Origin: Hydrogenophaga sp.
GTDB lineage: Bacteria; Pseudomonadota; Gammaproteobacteria; Burkholderiales; Burkholderiaceae_C
Assembly: GCA_030682835.1 (NCBI GenBank)
Contig: JAUXNG010000084.1
Span: forward strand, 1 to 64,000
Direction of reading: 5' to 3'
Length of the DNA: 64,000 nt
Part shown: in pieces, positions 15,960-23,004 of the stretch
Layout of the letters: each line of letters opens with the position of its first letter
Position numbering within the stretch: position 1 is the stretch's first letter
Translations under genes and position numbers: made by a program
The notes under the pieces: generated by a model
Database searches by the model: none
What the model saw: the letters and a program-made list of their open reading frames with translations, nothing else
What the model was told of the DNA's origin: nothing

Positions 15960-16855
15960 AGGATCTGTTCTCGGGCATCTGGGCCCTGATGCGCGACACG
16001 GTGATGTCGTGGATCGACGACTACGCGCCCAGCATGGGCGCGGCGCTTGCGTACTACACGCTGTTTTCCACGGCGCCCCTGCTGCTGATCGTGATTTCGC
16101 TTGCCGGACTGTTCTTTGGCGAGCAGGCCGCGCAGGGCGAGATCATGGAACAGCTCTCCGGGCTGGTGGGCCCCGACAGCGCCGCCACCATCCAGTTGCT
16201 GCTGGAGAGCCTGAACCAGCCGGCGACCAGCGTCTACAGCAGCCTGTTTGGCTTGGTGGCGCTGCTGATCGGCGCCACCACGGTCTTTGCCGAGCTGCAG
16301 AACGCGATGGACCGCATCTGGCGCGCGCCCTGCCCGCCGCCGCCCGGTGGCGTGCTGGGCCTCATCAAGGCGCGCATCATGTCGCTCGGGCTGGTGCTGG
16401 GCATCGGCTTTCTGCTCATGGTGTCGCTGGTGGTGAGCACGGCCCTGGCGGTGCTGGGCAAATGGTGGGCACCCTGGTTTGGCGAAATGGCCTGGCTGGC
16501 CCACACGCTGGACTGGGTGGTGAGCTTCCTGCTGATCGGCTCCATCTTCGCCATGATCTACAAGTGGGTGCCGCAGGTGAAGATTGCCTGGCGCGACGTG
16601 CTGGTGGGTGCTGCCCTCACCGCCCTGCTGTTCACGCTGGGCAAGACGCTGATCGGCCTGTACATCGGGCGCAGCGGTGTGGCCTCGCCCTTTGGCGCGG
16701 CGGCTTCGCTGGTGGTGTTCCTGCTGTGGGTGTACTACTCGGCGCAGATCTTTCTGCTGGGTGCGGAATTCACCTGGGTGTACGCGCACCGCTACGGTTC
16801 GCTCAAAGGCCAGGAGCCGGGCTCGGAAGAGCGGCGCCCCGCTGAGCCCGCCTGA
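15956..16855 (+). CDS. YihY/BrkB-family inner-membrane protein
   Basis: 299 residues with six predicted membrane helices. Family landmarks are GAALAYYTLFSTAPLLLIVI near 24-43, FAELQNAMDRIWR near 109-121 and FLLWVYYSAQIFLLGAEF near 257-274. YihY proteins were once thought to be RNase BN but are now regarded as membrane proteins of uncertain, possibly transport, function. The gene is coupled by a 4-bp overlap to a small lipoprotein gene and shares its sigma-54-type promoter. Confidence 0.88.
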   Translation: MKDLFSGIWALMRDTVMSWIDDYAPSMGAALAYYTLFSTAPLLLIVISLAGLFFGEQAAQGEIMEQLSGLVGPDSAATIQLLLESLNQPATSVYSSLFGLVALLIGATTVFAELQNAMDRIWRAPCPPPPGGVLGLIKARIMSLGLVLGIGFLLMVSLVVSTALAVLGKWWAPWFGEMAWLAHTLDWVVSFLLIGSIFAMIYKWVPQVKIAWRDVLVGAALTALLFTLGKTLIGLYIGRSGVASPFGAAASLVVFLLWVYYSAQIFLLGAEFTWVYAHRYGSLKGQEPGSEERRPAEPA

Positions 16856-16873
16856 CCCCGGGGGCGGCGGGCC

Positions 16874-16888
16874 GGCACGGCATCTGCC
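16874..16888 (+). promoter_or_regulatory. Candidate sigma-54 promoter for the SDR gene
   Basis: GGCACG-gcat-CTGCC: perfect -24 block, one mismatch in the -12 core, correct spacing. The predicted start is near 16899, 29 nt before the ATG. Confidence 0.5.
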
Positions 16889-16927
16889 CCTGCGCGGCTT
16901 TCCACCCTGCACGAAAGGAAGGCCCGC

Positions 16928-17971
16928 ATGAACACCCCGACCGACACCGATCCCAAAGACCCGCAGGCCGACGCCGACACCGGCGCCGAAGCCACCCGCC
17001 TGGCACAGGAACGCATCCACACCCGCCAGGACGAGCTCGACCAGACCCGGCAACAGCAGCATGCCCAGCCCGAGGGCAGCCAGCAGGAGGCACCACCCGC
17101 GGTGCAGACCGGCAAGCGCGACGAGCCCGACCAGTTCCCCGCCCAGCACCTGGCCCCTTCGGAACAGGAAGCCGACCTGGAAGTCGCCCCGCGCTTTCGG
17201 GCCCCCGAATACAAGGGCAGTGGCAAGCTGGCCGGCATGAGCACCCTCATCACCGGTGGCGACTCGGGCATTGGCCGGGCGGTGGCGGTGCTGTTTGCAC
17301 GCGAGGGGGCCGATGTGGCCATCGTGTACCTGTCGTCCAGCGATGACGCCGAAGAAACCCGCCAGCACGTGGAGGCCGAAGGCCAGCGCTGCCTGGTGTT
17401 GCAGGGCGACGTGAAAGACACGGCTTTCTGCTGCGAAGCGGTCGAGCGCACCGCGGCCGAGTTCGGCGGGCTCGACGTGCTGGTGAACAACGCCGCATTC
17501 CAGAAGCACGCCGAATCGATCGAAGACGTGGACGACGAGCGCCTGCGCGAGACCTGGGAAACCAACGTGGGCGGCTATTTCCGCATGGCCCGCGCGGCCG
17601 TGCCCTTCATGAAGGCCGGTGCCAGCATCATCAACACGGGTTCGGTGACGGGCCTGAAGGGCAGCGCCCACCTGCTGGACTACTCGGCCACCAAGGGCGC
17701 CATTCACGCGTTCACCAAGTCGCTGGCCAGCAATTTGCTGGAGCGCGGCATTCGCGTCAATGCGGTGGCACCGGGGCCGGTGTGGACGCCGCTGAACCCT
17801 GCCGACCAGCCTGCCGAAAAAGTGGCCGAATTCGGTAAAACGGCGGACATGAAAAGGCCGGCGCAACCCGAAGAGCTGTCGCCGGCCTATGTGTTTCTGG
17901 CCTCACCCGCCTGCGCGAGCTACATCACGGGCATTGTGCTGCCGGTGACGGGGAGCGTGGCGGCGATCTGA
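16928..17971 (+). CDS. Short-chain dehydrogenase with N-terminal extension (YghA-like)
   Basis: 347 residues. A hydrophilic Gln/Asp-rich extension of about 95 residues precedes a Rossmann-fold SDR domain. TGGDSGIG near 112-119 is the NAD(P)-binding motif, NNAAF near 186, and YSATK near 255 holds the catalytic Tyr and Lys, with Ser in TGSVTG. The SPA/ASYITG C-terminal pattern fits the YghA/YdaD group, general stress aldehyde/alcohol dehydrogenases. AAGGAA precedes the ATG. The long extension is typical of some YghA homologues but unusually polar here. Confidence 0.85.
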   Translation: MNTPTDTDPKDPQADADTGAEATRLAQERIHTRQDELDQTRQQQHAQPEGSQQEAPPAVQTGKRDEPDQFPAQHLAPSEQEADLEVAPRFRAPEYKGSGKLAGMSTLITGGDSGIGRAVAVLFAREGADVAIVYLSSSDDAEETRQHVEAEGQRCLVLQGDVKDTAFCCEAVERTAAEFGGLDVLVNNAAFQKHAESIEDVDDERLRETWETNVGGYFRMARAAVPFMKAGASIINTGSVTGLKGSAHLLDYSATKGAIHAFTKSLASNLLERGIRVNAVAPGPVWTPLNPADQPAEKVAEFGKTADMKRPAQPEELSPAYVFLASPACASYITGIVLPVTGSVAAI

Positions 17972-17979
17972 ATCGCAAA

Positions 17980-18001
17980 GGGCGCCACGCCCCTGGCGCC
18001 C
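17980..18001. terminator. Hairpin between convergent SDR and hemerythrin genes
   Basis: GGGCGCC and GGCGCCC arms enclose an 8-nt loop in the 35-bp convergent gap. There is no T tract, so termination strength is unclear. Confidence 0.4.
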
Positions 18002-18006
18002 GGCCT

Positions 18007-18672
18007 TCAGTGGCCGTAGCGGCGCGCGGTGCCGCCGGTGCCGGTGCCCGTGCCGCTCTGGCGGCGATCAGCCGCGTAGTTGGTGCTGTGGCCGTTGCCG
18101 CGGCGCAGCTTGTTGAACAGCAGGGCGCCCGCGAACAGCGTGCCCACAGCCACGGCCGCGGTCTTCATCGGTGCGCCCACGGCCATGTCCACAGCCATTT
18201 CGGTGGCGCGTGGCTTGGCGATTTCCATGCGGCGCTTGGTCATGCGCGCACCCAGGTCGGACAGCACCTCGGGCGCCATCTGCTGTTCGGCCATGGGCAG
18301 CAGCTTGGTTTCTTCGTCGGCCACGTGGTGCATCACGGCGTTCATGAGTTCGTTGAGCGCCTTGCACTGCTCGTCAGAGGCCTCTTCGGCCGAGCGCAGC
18401 TTGTCGATGAGGCTGCGCATTTCGTCGTGCTCGGGCACGCTTTTTTCCAGCTCGGGCGAGCTCATGCCGGCACTGCGCAGCGCGGGATAAAAGATTTCCT
18501 CTTCCAGCTGCGCGTGGATTTCCAGCGCATTGCAGATGCTGCGCACGATGGCGGCGCGCACGGTGTGCTGCGTGGTGGGCTCAAGCTTGTGGAACTGGGC
18601 CATCACGTAGGCATGGTCCATGCGGATCATACGCGTGGCTGCCGGCGAAACGGTGTTGAAAAACTGGTTCAT
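18007..18672 (-). CDS. Second hemerythrin HHE-domain protein with membrane-like tail
   Basis: 221 residues. The HHE motifs are MDHAYVMAQFHKLEP near 18-32, IHAQLEEEIFYPALR near 51-65, EHDEMRSLIDKL near 79-90 and HHVADEETKLLP near 114-125. Residues about 160-180 (KTAAVAVGTLFAGALLF) form one likely membrane helix, followed by a basic Gly/Thr-rich tail, so unlike the first hemerythrin this one may be membrane-anchored. AGGAGA precedes the ATG. It has one of the best sigma-54 elements in the window and is divergent from the yeaQ operon. Confidence 0.85.
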   Translation of the reverse strand: MNQFFNTVSPAATRMIRMDHAYVMAQFHKLEPTTQHTVRAAIVRSICNALEIHAQLEEEIFYPALRSAGMSSPELEKSVPEHDEMRSLIDKLRSAEEASDEQCKALNELMNAVMHHVADEETKLLPMAEQQMAPEVLSDLGARMTKRRMEIAKPRATEMAVDMAVGAPMKTAAVAVGTLFAGALLFNKLRRGNGHSTNYAADRRQSGTGTGTGGTARRYGH

Positions 18673-18710
18673 GGGGCGTCTCCTGGGACAGTTGCAAGAA
18701 CCCGTGACCC

Positions 18711-18725
18711 GGCAACCCCCGTGCC
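18711..18725 (-). promoter_or_regulatory. Candidate sigma-54 promoter for the second hemerythrin gene
   Basis: The minus strand reads GGCACG-gggg-TTGCC, a full match to both blocks with correct spacing. The predicted start is near 18700, giving a 28-nt leader. Confidence 0.7.
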
Positions 18726-18763
18726 CGCACGCGTTCGGCGCTCGGGGCCAGCACAACAGGACG

Positions 18764-18778
18764 GGCACGGCATTTGCC
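18764..18778 (+). promoter_or_regulatory. Candidate sigma-54 promoter for the yeaQ operon
   Basis: GGCACG-gcat-TTGCC is a full match to the -24/-12 consensus. The predicted start is near 18789, 43 nt before the ATG at 18832. Confidence 0.72.
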
Positions 18779-18831
18779 GAGCCGGCGGTGGGCTTCAAGC
18801 CTTTTTCTCTAACCTGAATAGGAGCATTTTC

Positions 18832-19104
18832 ATGATCAACTTTATTGTCTGGCTCGTAGTGGGCGGCGTCATTGGATGGCTGGCCAGCCTGATCATGCGC
18901 ACCGATGGTCAGCAAGGCATCTTCCTCAACATCGTCGTCGGCATCATCGGCGCGGCGCTGGGAGGCTGGCTGATTTCGCCACTGGTCGGGGTTGGCAGCA
19001 TCAACGATGACGTGTTCAGCATCGGCGCCCTGCTGGTGTCGCTGGTCGGCGCGGTCATCCTGCTGGCCATCGTGAACATGTTCCGCCGAGGCACGCCGCG
19101 CTGA
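18832..19104 (+). CDS. GlsB/YeaQ/YmgE-family stress membrane protein
   Basis: 90 residues, three hydrophobic helices, with the family pattern WLVVGGVIGWLASLIM near 6-21, NIVVGIIGAALGGWL near 33-47 and ending IVNMFRRG. YeaQ-type proteins are small transglycosylase-associated or stress-response membrane proteins, RpoS-dependent in enterics. GGAGC precedes the ATG. It is probably the first gene of a run with the DUF883, YqjE-like and lipocalin genes, although a GC-rich hairpin follows it. Confidence 0.85.
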   Translation: MINFIVWLVVGGVIGWLASLIMRTDGQQGIFLNIVVGIIGAALGGWLISPLVGVGSINDDVFSIGALLVSLVGAVILLAIVNMFRRGTPR

Positions 19105-19123
19105 GCGCCCTCGCCTTGCGTGA

Positions 19124-19147
19124 CCCGAGGCGCCCGCGGGCGCCCGG
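19124..19147 (+). terminator. GC-rich hairpin after yeaQ
   Basis: GGCGCCCG-CGGGCGCC is a perfect palindrome extended by CCCG/CGGG flanks. There is no T run, so it is more likely an attenuator or RNA-stability element than a complete terminator. Confidence 0.35.
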
Positions 19148-19186
19148 GTTCCTGTCAACCCTCTTTTCCACCTGACTGGACACACC

Positions 19187-19579
19187 ATGGACCACACAAC
19201 CGACAAGCCGACATCTTCCACGCCATTTCCCACCTCTGAGAGCAGCACCAGCGGGCAGTACAGCGGTGGCAGCAGCGCCGGTTCGACAGGGGGTTCTTCC
19301 TCGATGTCGTCCAACCGCAGCGACGAGCTGCTGAACCGCGTGGTGCAAGGCGCCCACGAAACCATCGACCGGCTGGCCGGCACCGCCGCGCCCCATGTGC
19401 ACCGCCTGCACGAGCAGGTGACGCACGCGGGCGAGTCGCTGCACCTCAACGGTTCGGATCTCAGCGCCATGAGCGACGAATGGGCCAACAGCCTGCGCAG
19501 CACCGTGCGCGAGCACCCGATCGCGGCCATGGCCACGGCGCTGGCCGTGGGCATGCTGGTGGCTCGCATCACGCGGTGA
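19187..19579 (+). CDS. ElaB/YqjD-family (DUF883) membrane-anchored protein
   Basis: 130 residues. A Ser/Thr/Gly-rich N-terminus (about 1-42) precedes an amphipathic helical region with ELLNRVVQGAHETIDRLAG. The C-terminal anchor STVREHPIAAMATALAVG ends in ITR. In E. coli ElaB and YqjD bind ribosomes at the membrane in stationary phase under RpoS. The anchor is nearly identical to that of the Ser/Gly-rich protein at 91-744. The next gene, a YqjE-like protein, starts 4 bp after the stop codon, which reproduces the yqjD-yqjE order of enterics. Confidence 0.85.
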   Translation: MDHTTDKPTSSTPFPTSESSTSGQYSGGSSAGSTGGSSSMSSNRSDELLNRVVQGAHETIDRLAGTAAPHVHRLHEQVTHAGESLHLNGSDLSAMSDEWANSLRSTVREHPIAAMATALAVGMLVARITR

Positions 19580-19583
19580 ACCC

Positions 19584-20060
19584 ATGACGACGCCCACGCC
19601 GGCTGACGCCGCCCCCTCCCCCCCGGCACAGGAATCCTTGCTGCAGACGCTCAAGGGGCTCTGGCAGGAACTGCCGGGGCTCGTCAGCGACCGCGTGGAG
19701 CTGTTGTCGCTGGAGTTGAATCGCGCCGGGCTGGCACTGGCCCAGATCGCCGCTCTCGTGGTCGCCGCCGCCATTCTGGGCGTGACCGCGTGGCTGGCGC
19801 TCTGGGGCATGGTGGTGGCCCTGCTGGTCATGGCGGGCCTGCACTGGCTGGTGGCCCTGGGCCTGGCCCTGGTGGCCAACCTGCTGGCCGCCTGGTGGGC
19901 CGTGTCCCGGGCGCGCAGCCTGTTGCCCAAGCTCAAGCTGCCGGCCACCCGACGACACATGATGCTCAGTCCGTCGACCAAGCCTCCCCCTGTCCCCCCT
20001 GTTCCAACGCCACGCCATGAACCGACTGACAGCACCACCGCCACAGCTCCTGGTCGATAA
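19584..20060 (+). CDS. YqjE-like inner-membrane protein (holin-like superfamily)
   Basis: 158 residues. An N-terminal amphipathic segment (LKGLWQELPGLVSDRVELLS near 23-42) precedes two membrane helices (about 50-72 and 78-104), the layout of the YqjE/Phage_holin_3_6 family. The C-terminal 45 residues are Pro/Thr-rich. Its last 44 bp overlap the start of the next gene in another frame, so translation is probably coupled. It follows the DUF883 gene, as yqjE follows yqjD. Confidence 0.78.
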   Translation: MTTPTPADAAPSPPAQESLLQTLKGLWQELPGLVSDRVELLSLELNRAGLALAQIAALVVAAAILGVTAWLALWGMVVALLVMAGLHWLVALGLALVANLLAAWWAVSRARSLLPKLKLPATRRHMMLSPSTKPPPVPPVPTPRHEPTDSTTATAPGR

Positions 20061-21009
20061 CACCAAGATCCCGAACCCGTCCAAGAGCGGCATCGCCGAG
20101 CTGGACGAGCGCATCCGGATGACCGAGATCCGGCTGGTGGACCGGGAGGAAAACCTGCACCGCCGAGCGGACCAGTTCGTCCGCCGGCTGGACCACGCCA
20201 CCCGCCACCGGCGTCTGGCGCTGCCCATCGCCGGCGCGGTGGTGTCGCTCGGCATTGCCGCACTGTTTGCCAGCCGCAAACACCGGGCACCCGGCGGCGC
20301 GCAGCTGTCGAAGGCGGTGGCGCGTTCACCGGGCCAGGGCGCGGGCTGGGTGCGCCTGCTGGGCCTGGGCTGGCCGCTCATGCCCGAATCGGTGCGCGCC
20401 AAGGTGAACCCGGCAACAGCCAGCACGGTGCTGGCGGTGGGCCTGCCGCTGGTGGAGGGCTGGCTGGCGCAGCGCCGCGGCCTCACGGCCGAAGCGGCGG
20501 CCCCGCTGGTGACCATGCCGCGGGTGGACCTGACGCGCTACGCCGGCCACTGGTACGAGGTGGCGCGCCTGCCCACGGCCTTTGAAGGCCATTGCCACGG
20601 TCAGGCCACCGCCACCTACCGGCCCGTGGGCGCGGGTCTGCGCGGCCCGGTGCTGGAGGTGATCAACCAGTGCCCGGCGCGCGACGGCAGCATGGTGGAA
20701 GCACGCGGGGTGGCGCGCGCCGTGCCCGGCAGCGGCGGTGGGCGGCTCAAGGTCAACCTGCTGCCCGACTGGCTGCAGTGGCTGGGCGTGTTTCCGTTTG
20801 CCTGGGCGGACTACTGGATCCTGCACGTGGACGACGACTACACCGAAGCCCTGGTGGGCGACCCCGGCCGCTCGCACCTGTGGGTGCTCTCGCGCCGCCC
20901 CGACCTGTCGCCGGAACGCACGCAGGCGCTGATCGAGCGCGCTCGCCAGCAAGGCTTTCCGGTCGACAAGCTGGTGTTCCCCGACATGCTGGCCGATCCG
21001 CTCGGCTGA
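20017..21009 (+). CDS. YqjK-like/lipocalin (Blc-type) fusion protein
   Basis: 330 residues. The first part (about 24-95) has a charged helical segment (ELDERIRMTEIRLVDREENL) followed by a hydrophobic helix, the place of YqjK in the yqjDEK order. Residues about 165-330 form a bacterial lipocalin: LTRYAGHWYEVARLP near 172-186 is the Blc signature, and WILHVDDDYTEALVGDP and LWVLSRRPDLS are the later conserved blocks. Blc binds fatty acids or lysophospholipids and is an RpoS-dependent outer-membrane lipoprotein in E. coli. Here no lipobox is present; the domain appears to be tethered to the inner membrane instead. Confidence 0.8.
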   Translation: MNRLTAPPPQLLVDNTKIPNPSKSGIAELDERIRMTEIRLVDREENLHRRADQFVRRLDHATRHRRLALPIAGAVVSLGIAALFASRKHRAPGGAQLSKAVARSPGQGAGWVRLLGLGWPLMPESVRAKVNPATASTVLAVGLPLVEGWLAQRRGLTAEAAAPLVTMPRVDLTRYAGHWYEVARLPTAFEGHCHGQATATYRPVGAGLRGPVLEVINQCPARDGSMVEARGVARAVPGSGGGRLKVNLLPDWLQWLGVFPFAWADYWILHVDDDYTEALVGDPGRSHLWVLSRRPDLSPERTQALIERARQQGFPVDKLVFPDMLADPLG

Positions 21010-21028
21010 TCTGCACCTGCCCGGAAAA

Positions 21029-21061
21029 ACGCCCCGCCCGGTTTTCACCGGCCGGGGCGTT
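21029..21061. terminator. Bidirectional terminator between lipocalin and OmpA-type genes
   Basis: AACGCCCCG and CGGGGCGTT arms with an inner CCGGT/ACCGG stem. The minus side is followed by TTTTT and the plus side by TCTGTTTTCT. Confidence 0.75.
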
Positions 21062-21081
21062 CTGTTTTCTGGCTCCTTGCT

Positions 21082-22035
21082 TTAACGCTCGACGAAGCGG
21101 CCCTGGCCGTCGGAGAACAGCACTTCCACGCGGCGGTTGCGCTGGCGCCCGGCGGGTGAGCTGTTGTCGGCCACGGGGTAGGCCTCGCCATGTGCCCGCA
21201 CTTCCATGCGGTCAGCGGCCACGCCGCGCGCCAGCAGGGCCATGCGGAACGCGTCGGCCCGGCGCTGCGACAGGGCCAGGTTCGAGGCTTCGGAGCCCAC
21301 GCTGTCGGTGAAGCCTTCGATCATGATGCGGCGCTCCGGGTAGCGGTTGAGCACACTGGCCAGCTGGTCCACGCTACGCTGGGCGCCCGGCGACAGTTCG
21401 GCGCGGCCGGTGGCAAACAGCACGTCGCCCAACGTGACGACCATGCCGCGCTGCGTGTTCTGGCTCTGCAGTTCCTGCAGGTCGCGCTCCAGCGAAGCGG
21501 CGCGCTGCGACTCCTGGGCGGCGCGCTGGGCTTCCTGCTCGGCGCGCTGGCGCGCCTGCTCGGCCTGTTCGCGCGACTGCTCGGCCTGCTGGCGGGCGGT
21601 CTGTGCGCTGGCCTGTGCCGTCTGGGCGGTGGACTGGGCGGCCTGCGCGCGGCGCGTGGCCTCCTCGGCCTCGCGGGTGCGGGCCTCCAGGCGGATGCGC
21701 TCACGCTCGGTGGCGGCCTGCTGCACCATTTCTTCCGACCGCGCCTGCTCGCCAATGGCCAGTGCCGTGCGCCCGCGCTGCTGCGCCAGGTAGGCCAGGT
21801 GGCGGGCTTCCTCTTCGTCGCGGTTCTGCACCCAGGCCGCCTCGGCCTGGCGCAGGGTCTGCTGGGCGCGCTGCAGTTCCAGTGTGCCGTGGCGCGCCAC
21901 GTGCGGATCGGCGCTGGCCCGTGCCACAACCTGATTGGCCGATGCGAGGTCGTTGTGCACGCGGTCGGTGGTCTGGCAGGCGGCCAGCGTGAGAACGGCG
22001 GCGGAAACCGCCAGCAGTCGGGGAATCGATTTCAT
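21082..22035 (-). CDS. DUF4398-OmpA domain lipoprotein
   Basis: 317 residues. Lipobox LAAC (Cys near 20), then a DUF4398 helical domain (about 25-100), then a long Ala/Gln/Glu/Arg coiled coil (about 100-195, built of repeats such as QQAEQSREQAEQARQRAEQE). A C-terminal OmpA-like peptidoglycan-binding domain follows: FATGRAELSPGAQ near 208-220, IEGFTDSVGSEASNLALSQR near 242-261 and NRRVEVLF near 302-309. It would link the outer membrane to the cell wall. AGGAGA precedes the ATG. The candidate -24/-12 element lies about 127 bp upstream. Confidence 0.88.
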   Translation of the reverse strand: MKSIPRLLAVSAAVLTLAACQTTDRVHNDLASANQVVARASADPHVARHGTLELQRAQQTLRQAEAAWVQNRDEEEARHLAYLAQQRGRTALAIGEQARSEEMVQQAATERERIRLEARTREAEEATRRAQAAQSTAQTAQASAQTARQQAEQSREQAEQARQRAEQEAQRAAQESQRAASLERDLQELQSQNTQRGMVVTLGDVLFATGRAELSPGAQRSVDQLASVLNRYPERRIMIEGFTDSVGSEASNLALSQRRADAFRMALLARGVAADRMEVRAHGEAYPVADNSSPAGRQRNRRVEVLFSDGQGRFVER

Positions 22036-22161
22036 GGGTTCTCCTGTTCGGTGAAGGGGTGAAGCCAGCGCGACGACCAGCGGCGCGCAAGGGCCAGAGG
22101 CGTTGCCAGGAAAGGGCCACGGGTTGTCGCAGCGCCAGGCGGGTTTTTGCAATCTGTCACC

Positions 22162-22176
22162 GGCAAACGCCGCGCC
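22162..22176 (-). promoter_or_regulatory. Candidate sigma-54 promoter for the OmpA-type lipoprotein
   Basis: The minus strand reads GGCGCG-gcgt-TTGCC. The predicted start is near 22151, a leader of about 116 nt. The 323-bp gap between the OmpA-type gene and the 22359 gene holds this element and the divergent one at 22285, and no gene. Confidence 0.5.
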
Positions 22177-22284
22177 CGAAGAGCGGCGCGGGCCACCCAG
22201 CCGCCCCGGCGGGCCCGCCCAGTCGGTACGGCAAGGCTTGCGGCCACATTTGCCAGCCAGCTTGCCTGGGGTGGGCCACTGCCG

Positions 22285-22299
22285 GGCGCGCCATTTGCC
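22285..22299 (+). promoter_or_regulatory. Candidate sigma-54 promoter for the 22359 stress gene
   Basis: GGCGCG-ccat-TTGCC with GG-N10-GC spacing. The predicted start is near 22310, 49 nt before the ATG. Confidence 0.5.
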
Positions 22300-22358
22300 G
22301 AAGCGATACACCCTCTCCTTCCGGGAGGGCTGTGCAACACATCCAACTGGAGAAACAC

Positions 22359-22883
22359 ATGGCTTCCGATTCCCGATACATGACCGGCCTCTTCCACGAC
22401 CGCGAAAGCGCCGAGCAGGCCTACCAGGGCGCCATCGACCGCGGCTACACCCGAGATGACGTGAACCTTGTGATGTCTGATGACACCCGCAAGCGCCACT
22501 TCGACGACACCGCCGGCAAAGAAACCGAACTCGGCAACAAGGCCGCCGAGGGTGCTGGCGTGGGCGCAGGCATTGGCGGCGCGCTGGGTGCCGTCGCGGC
22601 TGCTGTGGCCGCCGTGGGCACCAGCATCGCCATTCCGGGCCTGGGCCTGGTGGTGGCCGGCCCTATCGCTGCCGCACTGGCGGGCGCAGGTGCTGGTGGC
22701 GCGGCTGGCGGCCTGGTGGGCGCGCTGGTGGGCTGGGGCATTCCCGAAGAGCGCGTGAAGCACTACGAGAAGGGCGTCAAGGAGGGCGGCATCCTGATGG
22801 GCCTGAAGACGCGCAACGACGAAGATGCCGAGCACCTTGAAAACCACTGGCGCACGTCGCGCGGCAGCGACATCTACCGTTGA
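22359..22883 (+). CDS. General stress protein (YflT/17M-like) with glycine-zipper domain
   Basis: 174 residues. The N-terminus (MTGLFHDRESAEQAYQGAID, GYTRDDVNLVMSDDTR) is the general-stress-protein-17M/YflT-type domain. Residues about 60-130 are a Gly/Ala-rich glycine zipper with two membrane-like stretches, and the C-terminus repeats the domain's second half (VKHYEKGVKEGGILMGL). Homologues are widespread in Burkholderiales, with no biochemical role. GGAGAAA precedes the ATG. Confidence 0.8.
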   Translation: MASDSRYMTGLFHDRESAEQAYQGAIDRGYTRDDVNLVMSDDTRKRHFDDTAGKETELGNKAAEGAGVGAGIGGALGAVAAAVAAVGTSIAIPGLGLVVAGPIAAALAGAGAGGAAGGLVGALVGWGIPEERVKHYEKGVKEGGILMGLKTRNDEDAEHLENHWRTSRGSDIYR

Positions 22884-23004
22884 CCGATCCGTGGGCGCCA
22901 GCCGGCGAGTCTGACGCGGCGCTCACGCCCGCCCACATGCCCCGATACCTCGGACACCGACCCACGCTGCCCAACGCAGCGCGGCCCCCGGTGGGCCAAC
23001 GCTC

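Noticed and set aside
19584-20060. Interpretation of the holin-family protein as prophage remnant
   Set aside because: It sits in a yqjD-yqjE-like order with stress genes and no other phage gene is nearby, so a YqjE-type role is more likely.
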